Shown in pieces: positions 20,054-32,275 of a stretch of DNA of 64,000 nucleotides. The notes below the pieces were generated by a model. That model had not been told where the DNA came from. It searched no databases and saw nothing but the letters and a program-made list of their open reading frames with translations. The translations under genes were made by a program, and so were the position numbers. The DNA comes from Clavelina lepadiformis (Eukaryota > Chordata > Ascidiacea > Aplousobranchia > Clavelinidae), in the NCBI RefSeq assembly GCF_947623445.1, contig NC_135241.1:8000501-8064500 (forward strand), in the 5' to 3' direction. The stretch's first letter is position 1; each line of letters opens with the position of its first letter.

Positions 20054-20818
20054 CGGTTCTTTTATAGAATGTTTAACGTATTCATCAAATATTTTATAGA
20101 TCGATAGAACACATGTACGATGTACTCAATGAAAGCTTTGGATAGTACTGCATAAGAACAATGATGCAGAGTTGTATAAATTCACGAAAATGTTGGGTTA
20201 ACCACAATCAACTTTGGTCTGTGTGACATCAATCATAATGCGCTTATGAAGTCTTTCATCATGGCCTCAACATCCCAGCAATCTAATGACCGCAAAACAA
20301 TTGTCAATTTAAAGCATCAAACAACAGACCTGAAACAGACTTGGTCAAAAGATGGAGCCAGACCACAGAAACGGGTAATGAAATATCATCTGTAGAGGGC
20401 ATGGCAAAAGACCTTTTGTCAAGTTTGAGATCAGCAACATATTGGTATAGTCTTCTAAGCAACAAGAAACACATGGTTGGCAGATAAGATGAAGATATTA
20501 CTTTAAAAGAACTGTAGAATCCTGTCAGAGATATGTCAACTGAAACAAAACATTTTTTATTTCGAAGTTACTTGATATATTTTGCGGATAATATATGTTA
20601 AAATTTTTAAATAACAACTTGACCAATATCGAGGTTACCGTATATCAAGCTGTCACATTTTTGAGAGCTGGTAAGTCTGGTCAGATTTTCACCTTTATTT
20701 AGTTAATGTACAGTAATGGTGATGTTATTCCATTACAAAAAAGGGCATACATTATCTGGTTATATCAAGGAGTGTCTTTTTTGTTGTAAGTTAGTTTATC
20801 TCGTACAAGTGTAAGCTA
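20054..20818. other. Upstream region of the small gene, nothing further seen
   Basis: No exon or repeat boundary could be supported. It would hold the promoter of the leftward small gene at 18.2-20.05 kb if that model is right. Confidence 0.35.
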
Positions 20819-21250
20819 CAGAGGTGGGCAGTGGGTACTTTGAAAGTACCGTCGGTAACGGTACCGGTACTTGGCAAAAAATGTACCGACGGTTACGGTA
20901 TTCGGTACTATTTTTAAAACGTAGTTCGGTACCCGGTACCGGTACTTTTTGTGTAAAAGATGCTGCTGTAAATGTCATGTTTGCCACTATTATGCCCCCG
21001 GTAAAGGTTACTCCAGGTCAAAACATATTTGACATTAATCGCTTACAGTTTTACTTGTCTTTTTTAGATTAAAAAAGATCAACAGATGCTAAAATTTGTA
21101 TTAAGGATTACTTAACATGTATTTTTGAAAACATACTGGTTACAATTATGAAATTATCATGTGAAAAGTATAGAGTACCAGGACCGAATGAAATTTCTTG
21201 AAAAAAGTAATTTGGTACAGAGATTTGGTACTTTTTTTCAAAAGTGCCAT
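20819..21250. mobile_element. hAT-like MITE (GGTACC-rich family), partial copy
   Basis: Starts CAGAGGTGGGCAGTGGGTAC followed by dense GGTACC/GTACCG motifs, matching the right end of the intact copy at 42218-42587 in reverse. The far part (about 21190-21250, with TTTGGTACTTTTTTTCAAAA) resembles the inner part of that copy, but no terminal TGCCCACCTCTG is found, so the right end is missing or too decayed. The right boundary is approximate. Confidence 0.5.
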
Positions 21251-21938
21251 GATGATAAAAAGGAATGACACAACCTATAGGCCTATAGGGCCTAAGCATA
21301 ATACAGTACTGTACTAGCAAGGGCGCTCACAGTGTATTTTCAAATGGTACGCACTAAATTATCTTTTACCAGTAATGATACAATTGTATTGTGCTCCATA
21401 ACTCAACGTTGAACGGGTATTTTTGAAAACTTGGTCTGAAATTCTCGCATACATCAATCCCACCATAAATGGTGAGCGAAAGTTTTGTCTCTTTGCGCCT
21501 CAAAAACGCTTTACAGACGCTTATAAATGAAACTTCGTCTCAAATATAAGCGGACGGTTTGAAAACGCTGTACAACATACAGCAATTTTATAACGCCGTA
21601 TAACTAGCCTATTTTATGTTTTACAAAGATTAACCAAGTTTTTTGATAAATAAAGCTGCTGGTGTTGCTTGTTGCCTGTTATCGTTTTAACGTTACATTT
21701 TGCTTGTTAAATAACCACTTGCTTTAGCAAATTTCCTGTTTGCATATGGCATCTCTCACTAGCTGCACATGTGCGTAGGTCTTAGTGACATTCAAGCTTT
21801 GCGTAGAGCCGTAGACTATACTAGGTAATCGCTAGTTCGGCTAATAGACTACACAAAATTGTTATATGGTTCTTCTGTTCTTTATATTATGCAACACGAA
21901 GCAATGAGTAATTTTGTTTGATAAGAAGACGTTTTAAT

Positions 21939-22463
21939 CAGTGGCGCAGTCTATTTTAGGTTGCGTTGAAGAGGAGAGGGGCCAAGGTTTTTAAATTCTT
22001 ACGTTTTCCCACCTTGCCCAAACTGCGCGAGGCGCAAAAACTTTGGGGTTTCACGCTTGAACAACGCTTCAAAATGAAATGTATTCTCATATTTTACATA
22101 CGATAGCTGCCAATTTATAGTTTACAATTTTGAAACACCATATACCTGCCCAGGTTTTTTTTTAAGGTTTGGTTTGGGTGACCGCTAAGTACTTTTAATA
22201 GACCGCAAGTGTTTCATTTAAATACCAAAAAATAGCCTGTAGTTGCAAGTCCAAATTTTGGGAAACCGCTGGAGAAATTTGGGGGACCGTTACGGTCCCC
22301 CAAAACACCTTAAAAAAAACACTGTACATTGTACATATCACATGTTTGCTTATGAGTGAAAGCCAAAAAGTTATCGTATGCAAACATAAAAGGCCTATAC
22401 GGCTTCAAAAATCTGAGTTTGTCAAGTGGTCATGGCCCAATGGGCCCCATTAATACGCTAGAA
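21939..22463. mobile_element. Possible hAT-like element with 8-bp target duplication
   Basis: Begins CAGTGGCGCAGTCTA, a common hAT terminus. Flanks GTTTTAAT (21931-21938) and GTTTTACT (22464-22471) match at 7 of 8 positions. Inner motifs GGGGCC near the left and GGGCCCC near the right are roughly symmetric, but the extreme right end is a poor inverted match. It contains a strong 27-base palindrome (22278-22304). The call rests mainly on the left end and the duplication. Confidence 0.4.
22278..22304. repeat. Perfect 13-bp-arm hairpin
   Basis: TTTGGGGGACCGT, one central T, then ACGGTCCCCCAAA. Both arms match without a mismatch in otherwise AT-rich DNA. It lies inside the possible hAT-like element and could be a remnant of a sub-terminal repeat. 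No transcription unit is known here. Confidence 0.75.
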
Positions 22464-22526
22464 GTTTTACTTATTACGCAATAAATCTTCGATTGATATT
22501 ATTCACTTTTTGCTTGGTATAGCGCC

Positions 22527-23371
22527 CGAAAGTGTACTCTAATCGATAGTACCAGGCGCTACACAAGAAATGGGTTTGTTTATGATTCTAAGATCGAAAA
22601 CTTGTGCAGTCACAACAGATCCAGGAAACACACTGCCTGTTGAAACTAGAACCTATGTAGCTAACTTTAGGTAATAAGTGAACACTGAACAGGCAAGGTC
22701 GTATCAGGGACACTGTATTGTGGTGGTACGTCTTTCAGTACAAACTGCACGGTTTTCTTTATAAATTGAAACAACACCTATGATCACGAAGAAAAGGCAC
22801 ACTAAAACTTATTACAAGATCAACAGCTATTATATGCAGCAAATACACAAATCAGTATCGCATTTGCTTACCGGAGGTTTTTCGGACCAGGAATGATCAA
22901 ATTATGACAATCGTCAATATACTTCGGAGTAACTATATAGCCTACATAAATGTGAAACTGAATACGTATAGAAAGAATATTGACCATCAAGAAGTTAACA
23001 AATGCTCGAAAAGGTAATAATCATTATAAAATGTATATACAAAACTCACCGAAATGCAATCCGATAACAACATATAAATCCAATAAAAGTGTAACATAAT
23101 CCTTAATTTAATATCATCACAAAATAGGCCTAACTTAAAACTTTCTACGGCGCTTCTATAATATAAAATGTATAGTCTATAATCTATATAGTCGTTGTTG
23201 GTTAACTGATAAACTTTACAAAATCTACGAAAATATCCGCTCGTTATATGACCTCTGGTTTAATTTAAACAAAGAATTTTCAAAGGCGACAGCACGATTC
23301 GCAGCACCACAAAGCGATAAAAAAACACGCGATAATTCACAAGCTAAATCTGGCGAAATATAATGACGATT
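22527..23371 (-). repeat. Diverged inverted duplication, copy 2 (without the insertions)
   Basis: Reverse-complement partner of 13872-16269. Shared blocks include CAGGAAACACACTGCCTGTT, ATCCGATAACAACATATAAA and TCTGGCGAAATATAATGACG. The sites corresponding to the fold-back element, the ACAAT-tailed insertion and the hAT MITE of copy 1 are continuous here, so this copy shows the pre-insertion state. Confidence 0.8.
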
Positions 23372-24518
23372 TACGATGTAACTTAGATTAGCCAGAACAA
23401 ATCAATAAAATGGAACGAGTAACGTACAAATGATAAATGATGATTACGCAAACATGGTAATTACAAACGACGTATCCTGTCAACGTTGATTAATATGATT
23501 CTGAAACCAACACGGTGACAGCCGGAAACCTTTCAAGTCTAATACGCGTAAATTTGGAAAACACATCTGAAAGTGGAACTTCAGACGACATGGAGCATAA
23601 ATGAAAATGTTTTAAACTTTGAAGCTGGAGTTTATGTTAAACTAATCCAACATGAAAGTACAGTGTATAAGTTATAACATTATTTTTGGAGCGGAGCACA
23701 CTTTTTTGTGTTGTTGATCTTAAAAATTCAAGTTTATGTATCACACCAATAAACATAGGCCTAATATGAACTACACTCTATTATTCTGGTTTGAAAAGAT
23801 TGCTAGCGATTCATTGGTTAAAGTTTGCTGGTCCACTTCGTAAGACTTCTGTCAATCAAAAAAAGCACTGTGTTAGCAATTGTAATTTTCGAATTCACTA
23901 TAATAAACTTCAAACAGATGATTAAAAATTGGCGTAGACGATGTCGCCAACTCATGACTACACAGGTTTCGAAAAGGAGTCGGGAAGTTTTCACTTGTAG
24001 CCTACATGTGCTCTCAATAGAAAGCTAAATTAGCAAGGCAAGCACGATTTGGTGCCATTGTTCCGTCTTAAAGCTAAATAATATTGCAAACTTTTACAGG
24101 TTGCCTATACTGTGGAAATTGGCGTCCTATCACTAACAGGATACATCGCCAATTATGAAGTCACAACAATATGACGTCGCACGTCGCGGTGCAAACAAAA
24201 GCAGAGAACACGAACAGTACAATTATTTGTGGATGAGGAAAGATTTCTTTGACCGTGATTCGATGCGTAGTTGCTACTGTCTTAGTGTGTTCCGTACTTA
24301 CCTCTTACCAGTTAAACATTTTTGATTGTCAGTTTGAGTCAATTATACGCGTTGTAGCCTACAAATACATGGAAGTTGTTTTTGTATTGTTTGGTTATTT
24401 AGTGGCTGAGGGTTTGAAGCGCCGCAAGTGTTCACTGGGAAGACCGCGCATTCGCATTCGCATTCGCATTCTTATATATTTATTGTATCGAATCCCACAC
24501 TTGCTACCTCAATAAACC
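23372..24518. other. Intergenic DNA; short GCATTC tandem repeat at the right
   Basis: No exon could be supported. A perfect hexamer array of GCATTC units (four in a row) lies at about 24448-24471, just before the LINE fragment. Confidence 0.4.
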
Positions 24519-24811
24519 AATCACATACGCCATGGAGTGGGGCATTTTGGCACAAATACATGCAAAGCTGGTGGCTAAAATGATCCGCAGCATGCGTGTG
24601 TTGAGCAGTGTCCCAGACCGTGGACCATATCCTGTTTGACTGTGAGATCTTTCGCCCTCCCAAGACTGCGCAAAACCTCAGAGTTATGGACGTGGAAATG
24701 AAGAACTGGCTCCAGCATCTGGCCGACTACATTTGATGAGCTTACACTCATACGCAAAAAGAAGAGATCCATAGAGATGTGGCCAACTTATACCTCAATA
24801 GATAATAAGAG
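24519..24811 (+). mobile_element. 3' end of a non-LTR retrotransposon (LINE), broken
   Basis: On the + strand the translation SQTVDHILFDCEIFRPPKTA, then RVMDVEMKNWLQHLADYI and a stop at 24734-24736, matches the C-terminus of LINE reverse-transcriptase polyproteins: the Cys/His motif after the RT domain, usually with a QTVDHIL core. Upstream, GVGHFGTNT in another frame corresponds to the preceding conserved Gly-His-Phe-Gly motif, so the copy has at least one frameshift and a stop between them. Only this 3' tail is present. The clade is not resolved; a jockey- or CR1-like element is plausible. Confidence 0.7.
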
Positions 24812-25214
24812 CTGTCGACTTATTGGCTATATTGTTGAGCTGCGTAGATTTTGCGTTTGTGGTATTTTTTTTTTGAAGTGGCTGGCGGCAAGCGAACCGT
24901 TACCAGACTATACTTTTTAACTATGCCCGACACATATTTTTGACTGCAGGGAGGATGGATGCAAATTATTTTCCAGGTTAAGTCAAACAACTTTTCTGGG
25001 CTCCAAATCCTTATTCGGGCCTAGGTGGGCTACATATGCAATTTTACAAAATAGTCATTTTCTGGAATAATTACCTCTTTAAATTTAAATAAAAAGCACG
25101 AAAATATGATACTCTGTGATACAGCCTTAAGGACTTAAGATGTCACAAATTCCACTACAGTCTACAGCCTACTTCCACTACAGCCTACAACCTACAGCCT
25201 ACATACCCGCTATT
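24812..25214. other. Intergenic DNA downstream of the tetraspan gene
   Basis: Contains a short CTACAGCCTA-type tandem stretch near 25160-25200 and probably the 3' UTR of the leftward tetraspan gene. No other feature. Confidence 0.35.
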
Positions 25215-26370
25215 CTATTTTACCTTGTATTTCATCGCAATGATGGCCGAATATACGAAGCTAATGGAGATGTTGATTGCAAATATTGGGATGCATACCC
25301 ATCCTAGATAGAATGAATACCCAAAACGTGTTTCAGCCCAATTGTTCGGATAATAATTGTATGTTGGGGGACATGAAATAATACATCTGGTGTGATGCAC
25401 CGTGAATACAATTAATCCTACAAGGCAGAGTAGCGCTGAAAAATAAAAGGTAGGCTATTAATTACTTTGTTGTTTGAGTAAAATTTACCTATAGGCTACT
25501 CCGGTGCTATTACTCATTGCGATATGCGGGATTATATGCCACAAACTTGTATTTTTTGGATGTCATTGACTCTTTTCAGATGTACACTATTTTCGAAACA
25601 GTTCAACGCAAAATCGTCCCGAGAAACAAATAGCTTATACTTACCAGCGAGAATATGCAGCACAGCAGATGCTCTTGCAAACGTTGCCGTAATGTGAAGT
25701 TTTCCTCGACTGAACATAACTACCATGGAAATAAAGCTAAAGGTAACAGCTGGAACGACGAGGATCATGCTAAAGAAGATACCAGCTCTAGTGTACACTA
25801 AAAAAAAATCTTTGGTAAATAGTGAATGCCTGTAATACTTATGTTCCGATCTATCACCAAGTAGCCTACATCAACTTGGAATTTGTAAAAAATCAGTTCA
25901 TAGGTGGCCTAAAATAGAATCGTCTTCACTTAACTGCATATTGTGAAGGGGGTAACATCACAGTTTAAGTCATTTAACCCGTGATCCCATAAACCATACG
26001 CCTGCGTGGTTTCATTTGCTTCTACCTTGGTAGTCAATAGCCAATTTTGGGTGAAGAAAGCCGCAAACAAGAAATGGGCTGAAACGAGACCTTAACACAA
26101 ACATAGCATTTGATCAAGAGGGCTGTGCTGCACTGCCATAGGTCTATGAGAGTTCGAAACGTTACAAATATCGCGTCGAGTCCGTGGACTATGCGTTGTG
26201 TTTAACAATAAAATTTAAAATTCAAGACAAGTAGCGTAAATTAATTTTAGCTGTAATAACACTAACAAAGATATTAAAATATGCCTTACAGTTTTATTAA
26301 TAGCTATTTAGGTTTCTTTGTACTTACCCAGAAATAATGTAATGGCGTTTAAAGATGCTATTTTCAACAT
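25215..26370 (-). CDS. Tetraspan membrane protein, PMP22/EMP/claudin superfamily
   Basis: Four exons join in phase: 26328-26370 (ATG at 26370), 25935-26078, 25645-25797 and 25215-25435 (TAG), giving 186 aa. Membrane segment 1 (ITLFLAHFLFAAFF) is followed by the first extracellular loop with the family signature QNW-LLTT...GLW and two later cysteines. The spacing W-x17-W fits the claudin motif, but the first Cys follows after eight residues instead of the usual two. Segments 2 (GIFFSMILVVPAVTFSFISM), 3 (VLHILAALLCLVGLIVF) and 4 (YLGWVCIPIFAINISISFVY) follow, with ARASA between 2 and 3 and a short tail ending MKYKVK. Proteins of this type act at cell junctions or organise plasma membrane. The donor of exon 2 is the weaker GTTAAG, chosen because it alone keeps phase. 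Subfamily (claudin, EMP or other) is not settled. Confidence 0.8.
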
Positions 26371-28586
26371 CCTAGCTATCGATTATGTCCAACATTCCTG
26401 TTTCTGAGACACAGATGAAAACGTCTACGTTTTATACTAATCTACCTGGCCTATACTCTTTATTGCGAACAGTGGTGGCATATGTCCGCAGGCGGTGTCT
26501 ATTGTTACGATAAAGACAGAATAACGTCAGTTCTTAACGATTTTGCTTTTCTACCGACATGAAAAAATTGTGGTATTGCTTGAGTTTATTTGGCAATGTT
26601 CAATTTTACGACATATTATGATAGTGGTTGAACCGTGTTAACCCAGTTTATAGTAAAATGCAAAAACAGTTAATAAGGTGGCATTCTATAGGGTAAATAC
26701 TTTGTGTAGAAGAATTCAATTTAAAAGTTGATCCTATAGAACGCGCGCCACTTTATACTCAGTTTTTATATTTTACCAGATATTATGCAAAACATCATTT
26801 TCTATTTATTCAATACTTGTTGTTACATTTAATTTTTGTTAGAAATAATTAGAAAAATTAAACACGTTTTCTCCACTTTTATGCTTTGGTATTACCTATG
26901 TTTGTTGCAAAACAGCATTTTTGTAAAACTTCTTTGATAAGGTGTTTATGTGATATCTATAAGGGGAGAGCCAGAAATAGAAAAGAGCGATAAAGGAACA
27001 AATAAGATGGAACAGTGGAACTTTGAGTTGCAGTGGAGATTCAGGACTTCAGGAGACTTTGGCTGAAATAAATCACTATCAAACCATTAACGTTCGTTTT
27101 CTGAATGCGAACATCTACGGCCATGGTGCAAAATGTAGCACCTGAACCATTTTTTATCTTCACGGAAAGCAAGGCTGTTTTTGACAAGCAAAGACGCAAA
27201 TTTTGGCGTGATAGTGTGCACTGCAAGCTTCAATTCTTTGTTTATTTCTTGTAAATTGCAAATTGGTGTTCAAACTTCAAACAACTAATTTTTCTTTGTT
27301 TATTAAAAATCGGCATGAAAATAATTTGGCATACACGTTGATGAATCTAGTGTGCACATGTGCGACGTTTTCGACGATAGGTTAGGTCTAATGAGTGTAG
27401 CCTACATGTACCGTGTGATTTCAGTACGATAGACTGCAGTCTTATCCCGACTGGAAGATATGGCAATTTTTGACGAAAAATAGTTCGTGCAAGGTCGCAA
27501 GTTTTGGTGAGCACTGAAACCTTAATTCTTTGTTTGTGTATAATAAATAGGCGTAAAGATATAAAAGTTCGGCGTGGACATTAGCGATTTTTGGTGTGCA
27601 AGTGCCATACTTTCCACTAGAAAATTTATTATGTTGTTTAGTTAACTTGCTTCAAAATTAAACCAAAACTGAAATTTTGTGTGAATGAGATATGAATATC
27701 TTATAGTGTGCACTCTGCACACAATATATCCAAGACTAAGGGTATAATTAAGCATGAAGGCATGATATGAAGTTGTGTGGCGTAGTGCAACAGCCACCAA
27801 TGTTTTAGTCTTCATGGACCACTACATCTATCATTTTATGCTGGTAGACCACTTGTATGAATATTTGGAAAAAATAGGGTTGGATAGCCAGTGCACGAAA
27901 AATCACTCTATCTTACTGATTCAAACCCATATAAAACAAGTTATAGGCTACTCAACGTACAACAACAAAATTTATACCATAACATGCACTATTTCATCCA
28001 AAGGCTTTCTATTACTATTACATTTTTTGCACTGAACATTGAAATTTCATTTTAGGCTTTAAAATCAGGTTTTTTCAAGTTTGACGCGATGAAAGGAATT
28101 GTGCATAGAGACTTTGGTATACGGTTAGAGGAAGAATCTTGTTTTCTACCTGCAAAAACTCCATTAAATTAGACGAAACATTAATATTAAATTAGTGAGT
28201 TTAAGTATTCATAAGTTAGACTGGAATTTTCTAATTTGCATTAATTGCTTACCTTGTTAGCCGGCAGCTGTTGAAACAGACATTTATTTTTCTCTCTGCC
28301 AGTTTCCAAAGTAAAAATACTAATTTCTAAAACACTGGACGATATTTTCTAAACAGATACGTTGTCTGAACTTTAGAAGATGCAGCTGATAAAATAGGAG
28401 CTATATATGTTAGCTGTATTAAGGTATTGGCATAATAATTATTTAAAGGATTGTTTCTGATAGGTTATAAGCCTTTGATATTTAATTCTGCTGAAACATT
28501 GTTTGAAAAGTCTAGTTATTGATAATATACATAAAAGTTATATTATTTGTAAAGGTGGGGATGGAGCTAATGCACAAATAGGTGAC
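26371..28586. other. Intergenic DNA with a small inverted-repeat element and diverged repeats
   Basis: Separates the divergently transcribed tetraspan gene and the 28.6-kb gene, so promoters of both lie here. An 82-bp inverted-repeat element (26674-26755) is listed separately. At about 27180-27600 two blocks share GTG(T/A)GCACTG...TTCTTTGTTT and a following GGCGT/GGCAT pattern, a very diverged tandem repeat. No other exon was supported. Confidence 0.4.
26674..26755. mobile_element. 82-bp miniature inverted-repeat element
   Basis: Left end TAAGGTGGCATTCTATAGGG and right end CCTATAGAACGCGCGCCACTTTA form an inverted repeat of about 20 bp with a few mismatches around a 40-bp centre. The outermost TA may be a 2-bp target duplication, as in Tc1/mariner-type MITEs, but this cannot be told from the element's own end. 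Confidence 0.45.
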
Positions 28587-31302
28587 ATGAAAGATAAAAT
28601 GCTTTTGGAAGAAAGTTGTCAAGTTCTGTACCAACCAAGACATGGTAAGATTTCTACAATAAAGAAATACAATAGGGTTAAAAGAAAACCTGATTTTGTA
28701 TTGAATGTGCAGGATATGTTGAAGATTTCAACTGGAAGAAATGTCCATCTAAGCTTGTTGATGTCAAAAAACGACCAATGATACAAAATAGACTGCAAGT
28801 GCGATATTTAAACAGACCCAAGCGAGCTAAATTATGTGAAAGCAATAATCCCACATCGATTGAAACAGCTCCTTTGCAAAATGGCATTTTGTTCAATGGT
28901 GTAAACAGGGAAGAAGAATTCAAGATGGTTAATGTTGGCTTCGATAGACCTAGTTTAAGTATGGAAATGGATTATTCCATTGCTCAAAAAAAGGCAATGG
29001 TAAAATGTGGATGTAGATATCGTAATAAGCTATGTATCAAGCATGCAGAAATTTTAAAGTACACACCGCCTCCAAGCCCTGTACATCTTAATGGCGGAAG
29101 TAACAAAGATGTCAGTAATCAAATCTTGCGTCCTGTAAACAGTGCTTCTGTGGGCAAAATACACAAACCAAGACTTTCATTTCAAGTTCTGCCAAAACTA
29201 TCTCAACGAAGAATATGCATCAGTAGCAACAACTTTAGATTTTCCGTAGATAAGAAATCATTTTCAAATTGCAGCTATATGAATTTGAAGCCAACAATGT
29301 CAAAACAGAATTTCAGTTCCAAGACGAAATATCCACATCGTCTACCTTTAAAAACAGCAATGATGAATCATATTACTTCAAGAGATCAAAAATTTAATGT
29401 TGACTACAGAACAGTTGGGCGTAACTCTTCTACTTTGTATCCTAAATGGAGATATAATGATAGGTTTTCTCCATTGGGTCATGTAGCCGATCTAAAAAAG
29501 AAGATTGAAACGAAGGCTCAAAATTATTCTAAATTTACCTCAAAGCGAATGGAGCAAAAGCTTAGTCGTATATCTACCCCTCGGACAAAGTGGTCTTCAA
29601 AGGATAAATTTCATCATAATCCTCATAATGAGATTTGTGCCTCGTTGGGTCCTCATAGATTTGGCAAAACAAACTTTGGTCCTAGGTTGGAAAAAGAAGA
29701 TCGATATAATCGAAACCATTTTCATGTGTCGAAACCGAACGCCAGTAGAATGAATAACCATACAAATGCCCATAATATGTATGCTCAGTCCAGAATTGCA
29801 GCCCTTCATACTTTTATGTATGACAAACGGAAGAAGGATGTATCACAAACTTCCACAAAAATTAGGTTTCTCGAAGTGCACAACCTTTGTGTCTGCAAAA
29901 ATTTGCCAAATATGTCCAATTCATTTTCATACCAGCTATACAGAAAAGAATGTGCACAATTTTGGTTGAGAAATGCTTTGGTTTTTATTCTGCAGCATGG
30001 ATTTTTACCGTGTCCCCTGAAAAAGTTTAAACTTCTAAAAAATGAAAATCCATACCTTCACTTACCAAAAGCTATAAAGGAAAGTGCATCGTTGTGGTGC
30101 AAAAGTTTAGGTAGCCATGCTTCAGTTCAAGCAACAGTGAAAAAAGGTGGAAAGTTTTTTGTGGCAAATAATGAATTACCAAAGGAAGCAGTTGCTTACA
30201 CTGGCTTTGATTATTTTTCATATTTGCCTACTTCTGCCTATAAACTGGTTAAAGATTTTAGATCGGGTAAGACAACGGGTGCTGAAAATACTTCTCTACT
30301 TCCTACAGGCAAAAGTCGTTCTGCCATTACAACTTCACCTTTTGTAGTTTTGGACTGCCCAGAAGAAAAGTGTTCTAACGTTTTAGACATTTCTGAGTTT
30401 GCCAAGGTCACAGCACGTCTGCCTGAAGAAATAAGTCTTTGTAACACGGGAAAAGAATATCCTATTTCAGTGCATGGAGATGATATATGCTCACCGAATG
30501 AATCGTCGTTTGTTGCAAAAAGGGTTTCAACAAGACTGAAAAAAAAGCGTGATTCTGGTGTGCAAGGACCGTATGATGCAGATTATCTAGTTGAGATACC
30601 AGTATGCCGAAAAAACAAACGGACAAAACTTGGTCATCCTTATAGCAATCCTAAATTTTGGAACTTCTACAGAGACATCAAGTCTTCACAAATGTGTAAA
30701 ATGAACATTCGGCGAAGACAATACATTAAATATGGTCAGCAGTGTAATCAACAGACTGAAAATGCACACACAGCTTATACGAGTGAAAATGATTTTGATA
30801 GCTTCATTACATTGAATCCGCATTTATTTACATCCAATCCAGTGAATGAAAAATATTCAGGTTTGCGTTTAAAATTTGTGATTTTATAATCAGTTTAAAG
30901 CAACCAATTTTGTAAGACGTAGGTTGAAAAGTTATTTATAATAATGTATAATGTTCAGGTGTTGGTTGCACTTCCTGTCATTACTGTGGACGCTCATTCA
31001 AGAATTTAACATTAAGCGAACAGATGGAACATTCTGATCGACATCATATTTCACTGAACCAAGACTTCAACTTTCCATATTTATATTCAAAGAAGCATAC
31101 TACCAAACTACGCAATGCAAGTGAAGACAGCAAAAACAACACTCCACCAGTACAGGCTGATCGAAGGGCTACCAATAATCTTGTTGACAGTTTAACAGTT
31201 ATCGAAAGTTTTCCCAATCGTAAGTCTCTTTCTAAACCAGTTCCTCATGTTCGTAATCCTTTCAAACGTGCCACGGCACGAAAATCAAATATTGCTTGGT
31301 AA
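28587..31302 (+). CDS. Unrecognised basic protein of about 849 aa with a C-terminal zinc-finger-like motif
   Basis: Three exons: 28587-28644 (first in-frame ATG), 28713-30860 and 30959-31302. The donor CATG|GTAAGA at 28645 and acceptor TGTGCAG at 28712 join in phase, reading ...QPRHGYVEDFNWKKCP. The large exon alone is open for more than 700 codons. Residues rich in Lys, Arg, Ser and Asn dominate. A Cys/His cluster (KCGCRYRNKLCIKH) lies near residue 110, and the last exon encodes CTSCHYCGRSF...EHSDRHH, a C2H2-like finger with C-x2-C-x14-H-x3-H spacing. There is no signal peptide or membrane segment. Basic composition and the finger suggest a nuclear nucleic-acid-associated protein, which is inference. 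If the second intron is kept, translation ends at 30889 and the finger is lost. Exons upstream of 28587 are possible. I do not recognise the family. Confidence 0.75.
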
Positions 31303-32275
31303 ATATCATGTTCACTAATGTTGAAAAAATTTATGCGAAGTTATTTTATTAAATCACATTATCTCCTTTTGGTACTTGTCGTACTTTTTTTTGTTTCAGT
31401 TACTGTATTACTGTATTGTCATAAAGTTGCGTAGTAGTACAAATTATTGCTATTAACTAGTACAAATTGTGCTGCTCTTTTCAAGATATAAAACAGATCT
31501 ATTTTTGTATTTTACATTTGAATAGAATTGTTAGCAGAAAGAAGGCTTAATTAGTATTGCTTCCTTAATACTTTTTAACATACCCTTTACTTTGATACCT
31601 TTTGCCCTACCTCGTTTACCACTTTCAAGCTAATGCGGTTGACATCAGATACCTTTTTTCTGCAACGTTTTTTAATAGCTACGTGTTTTCCCATAATAAC
31701 TTCATTAAATGCTCAAACAACGTGATCTCTATCACTCTACTTTTGTCACTTGATGCAGTCTTGTAATAAGCGTATAATAGCCTACCTGGACGTGCCATTG
31801 TTGATACTATGGGACGCCAAACAATAAGAACTTTTTGGACAAGGGTTAAAAAACTCTGTTAGACCCATAGTAGGCCAGCATGGTTAATTTAATTCCTTGA
31901 ATTGCACCAGCAGATGGTATGTGTAGAAAAAGTACTGGTGGGTAACTGGGTATTTAAATTTGTATTTTTTTGTGAAGTTTTATTTAAACTTTTAGAAGCA
32001 GTAAGCCATATGGCCTTGAAAATACTAACAGTTTTTTTTAAAACAATTTTATTTTGCTAATAACTTAGGTCAAGGAAAGGTATAAGACTTAAGAACACAG
32101 TAATTAGTGTAAACTATTTTTCTTAAACCTTCATACATGCTGTACATCTCGTAAAAAACAATTCAATAATCAGCACAATGCATTCGTGAGGCAGTATTTC
32201 GCGTCACAGTATTATTGTTTCCTAATAACTAATTAATGTATGCTGTCGGTGACAAACTGAAATCAATACTAAGGC
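31303..32275. other. Intergenic DNA between convergent genes
   Basis: The two flanking genes end towards each other here. A - strand AATAAA (31979-31984) suits the leftward gene. Nothing else was supported. Confidence 0.4.
31979..31984 (-). promoter_or_regulatory. Candidate poly(A) signal of the 32.3-36.1 kb gene
   Basis: AATAAA on the - strand, about 290 bases past the predicted TGA stop at 32276. Position and sequence fit a normal 3' UTR. Such hexamers are frequent in AT-rich DNA, so this is tentative. Confidence 0.4.
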
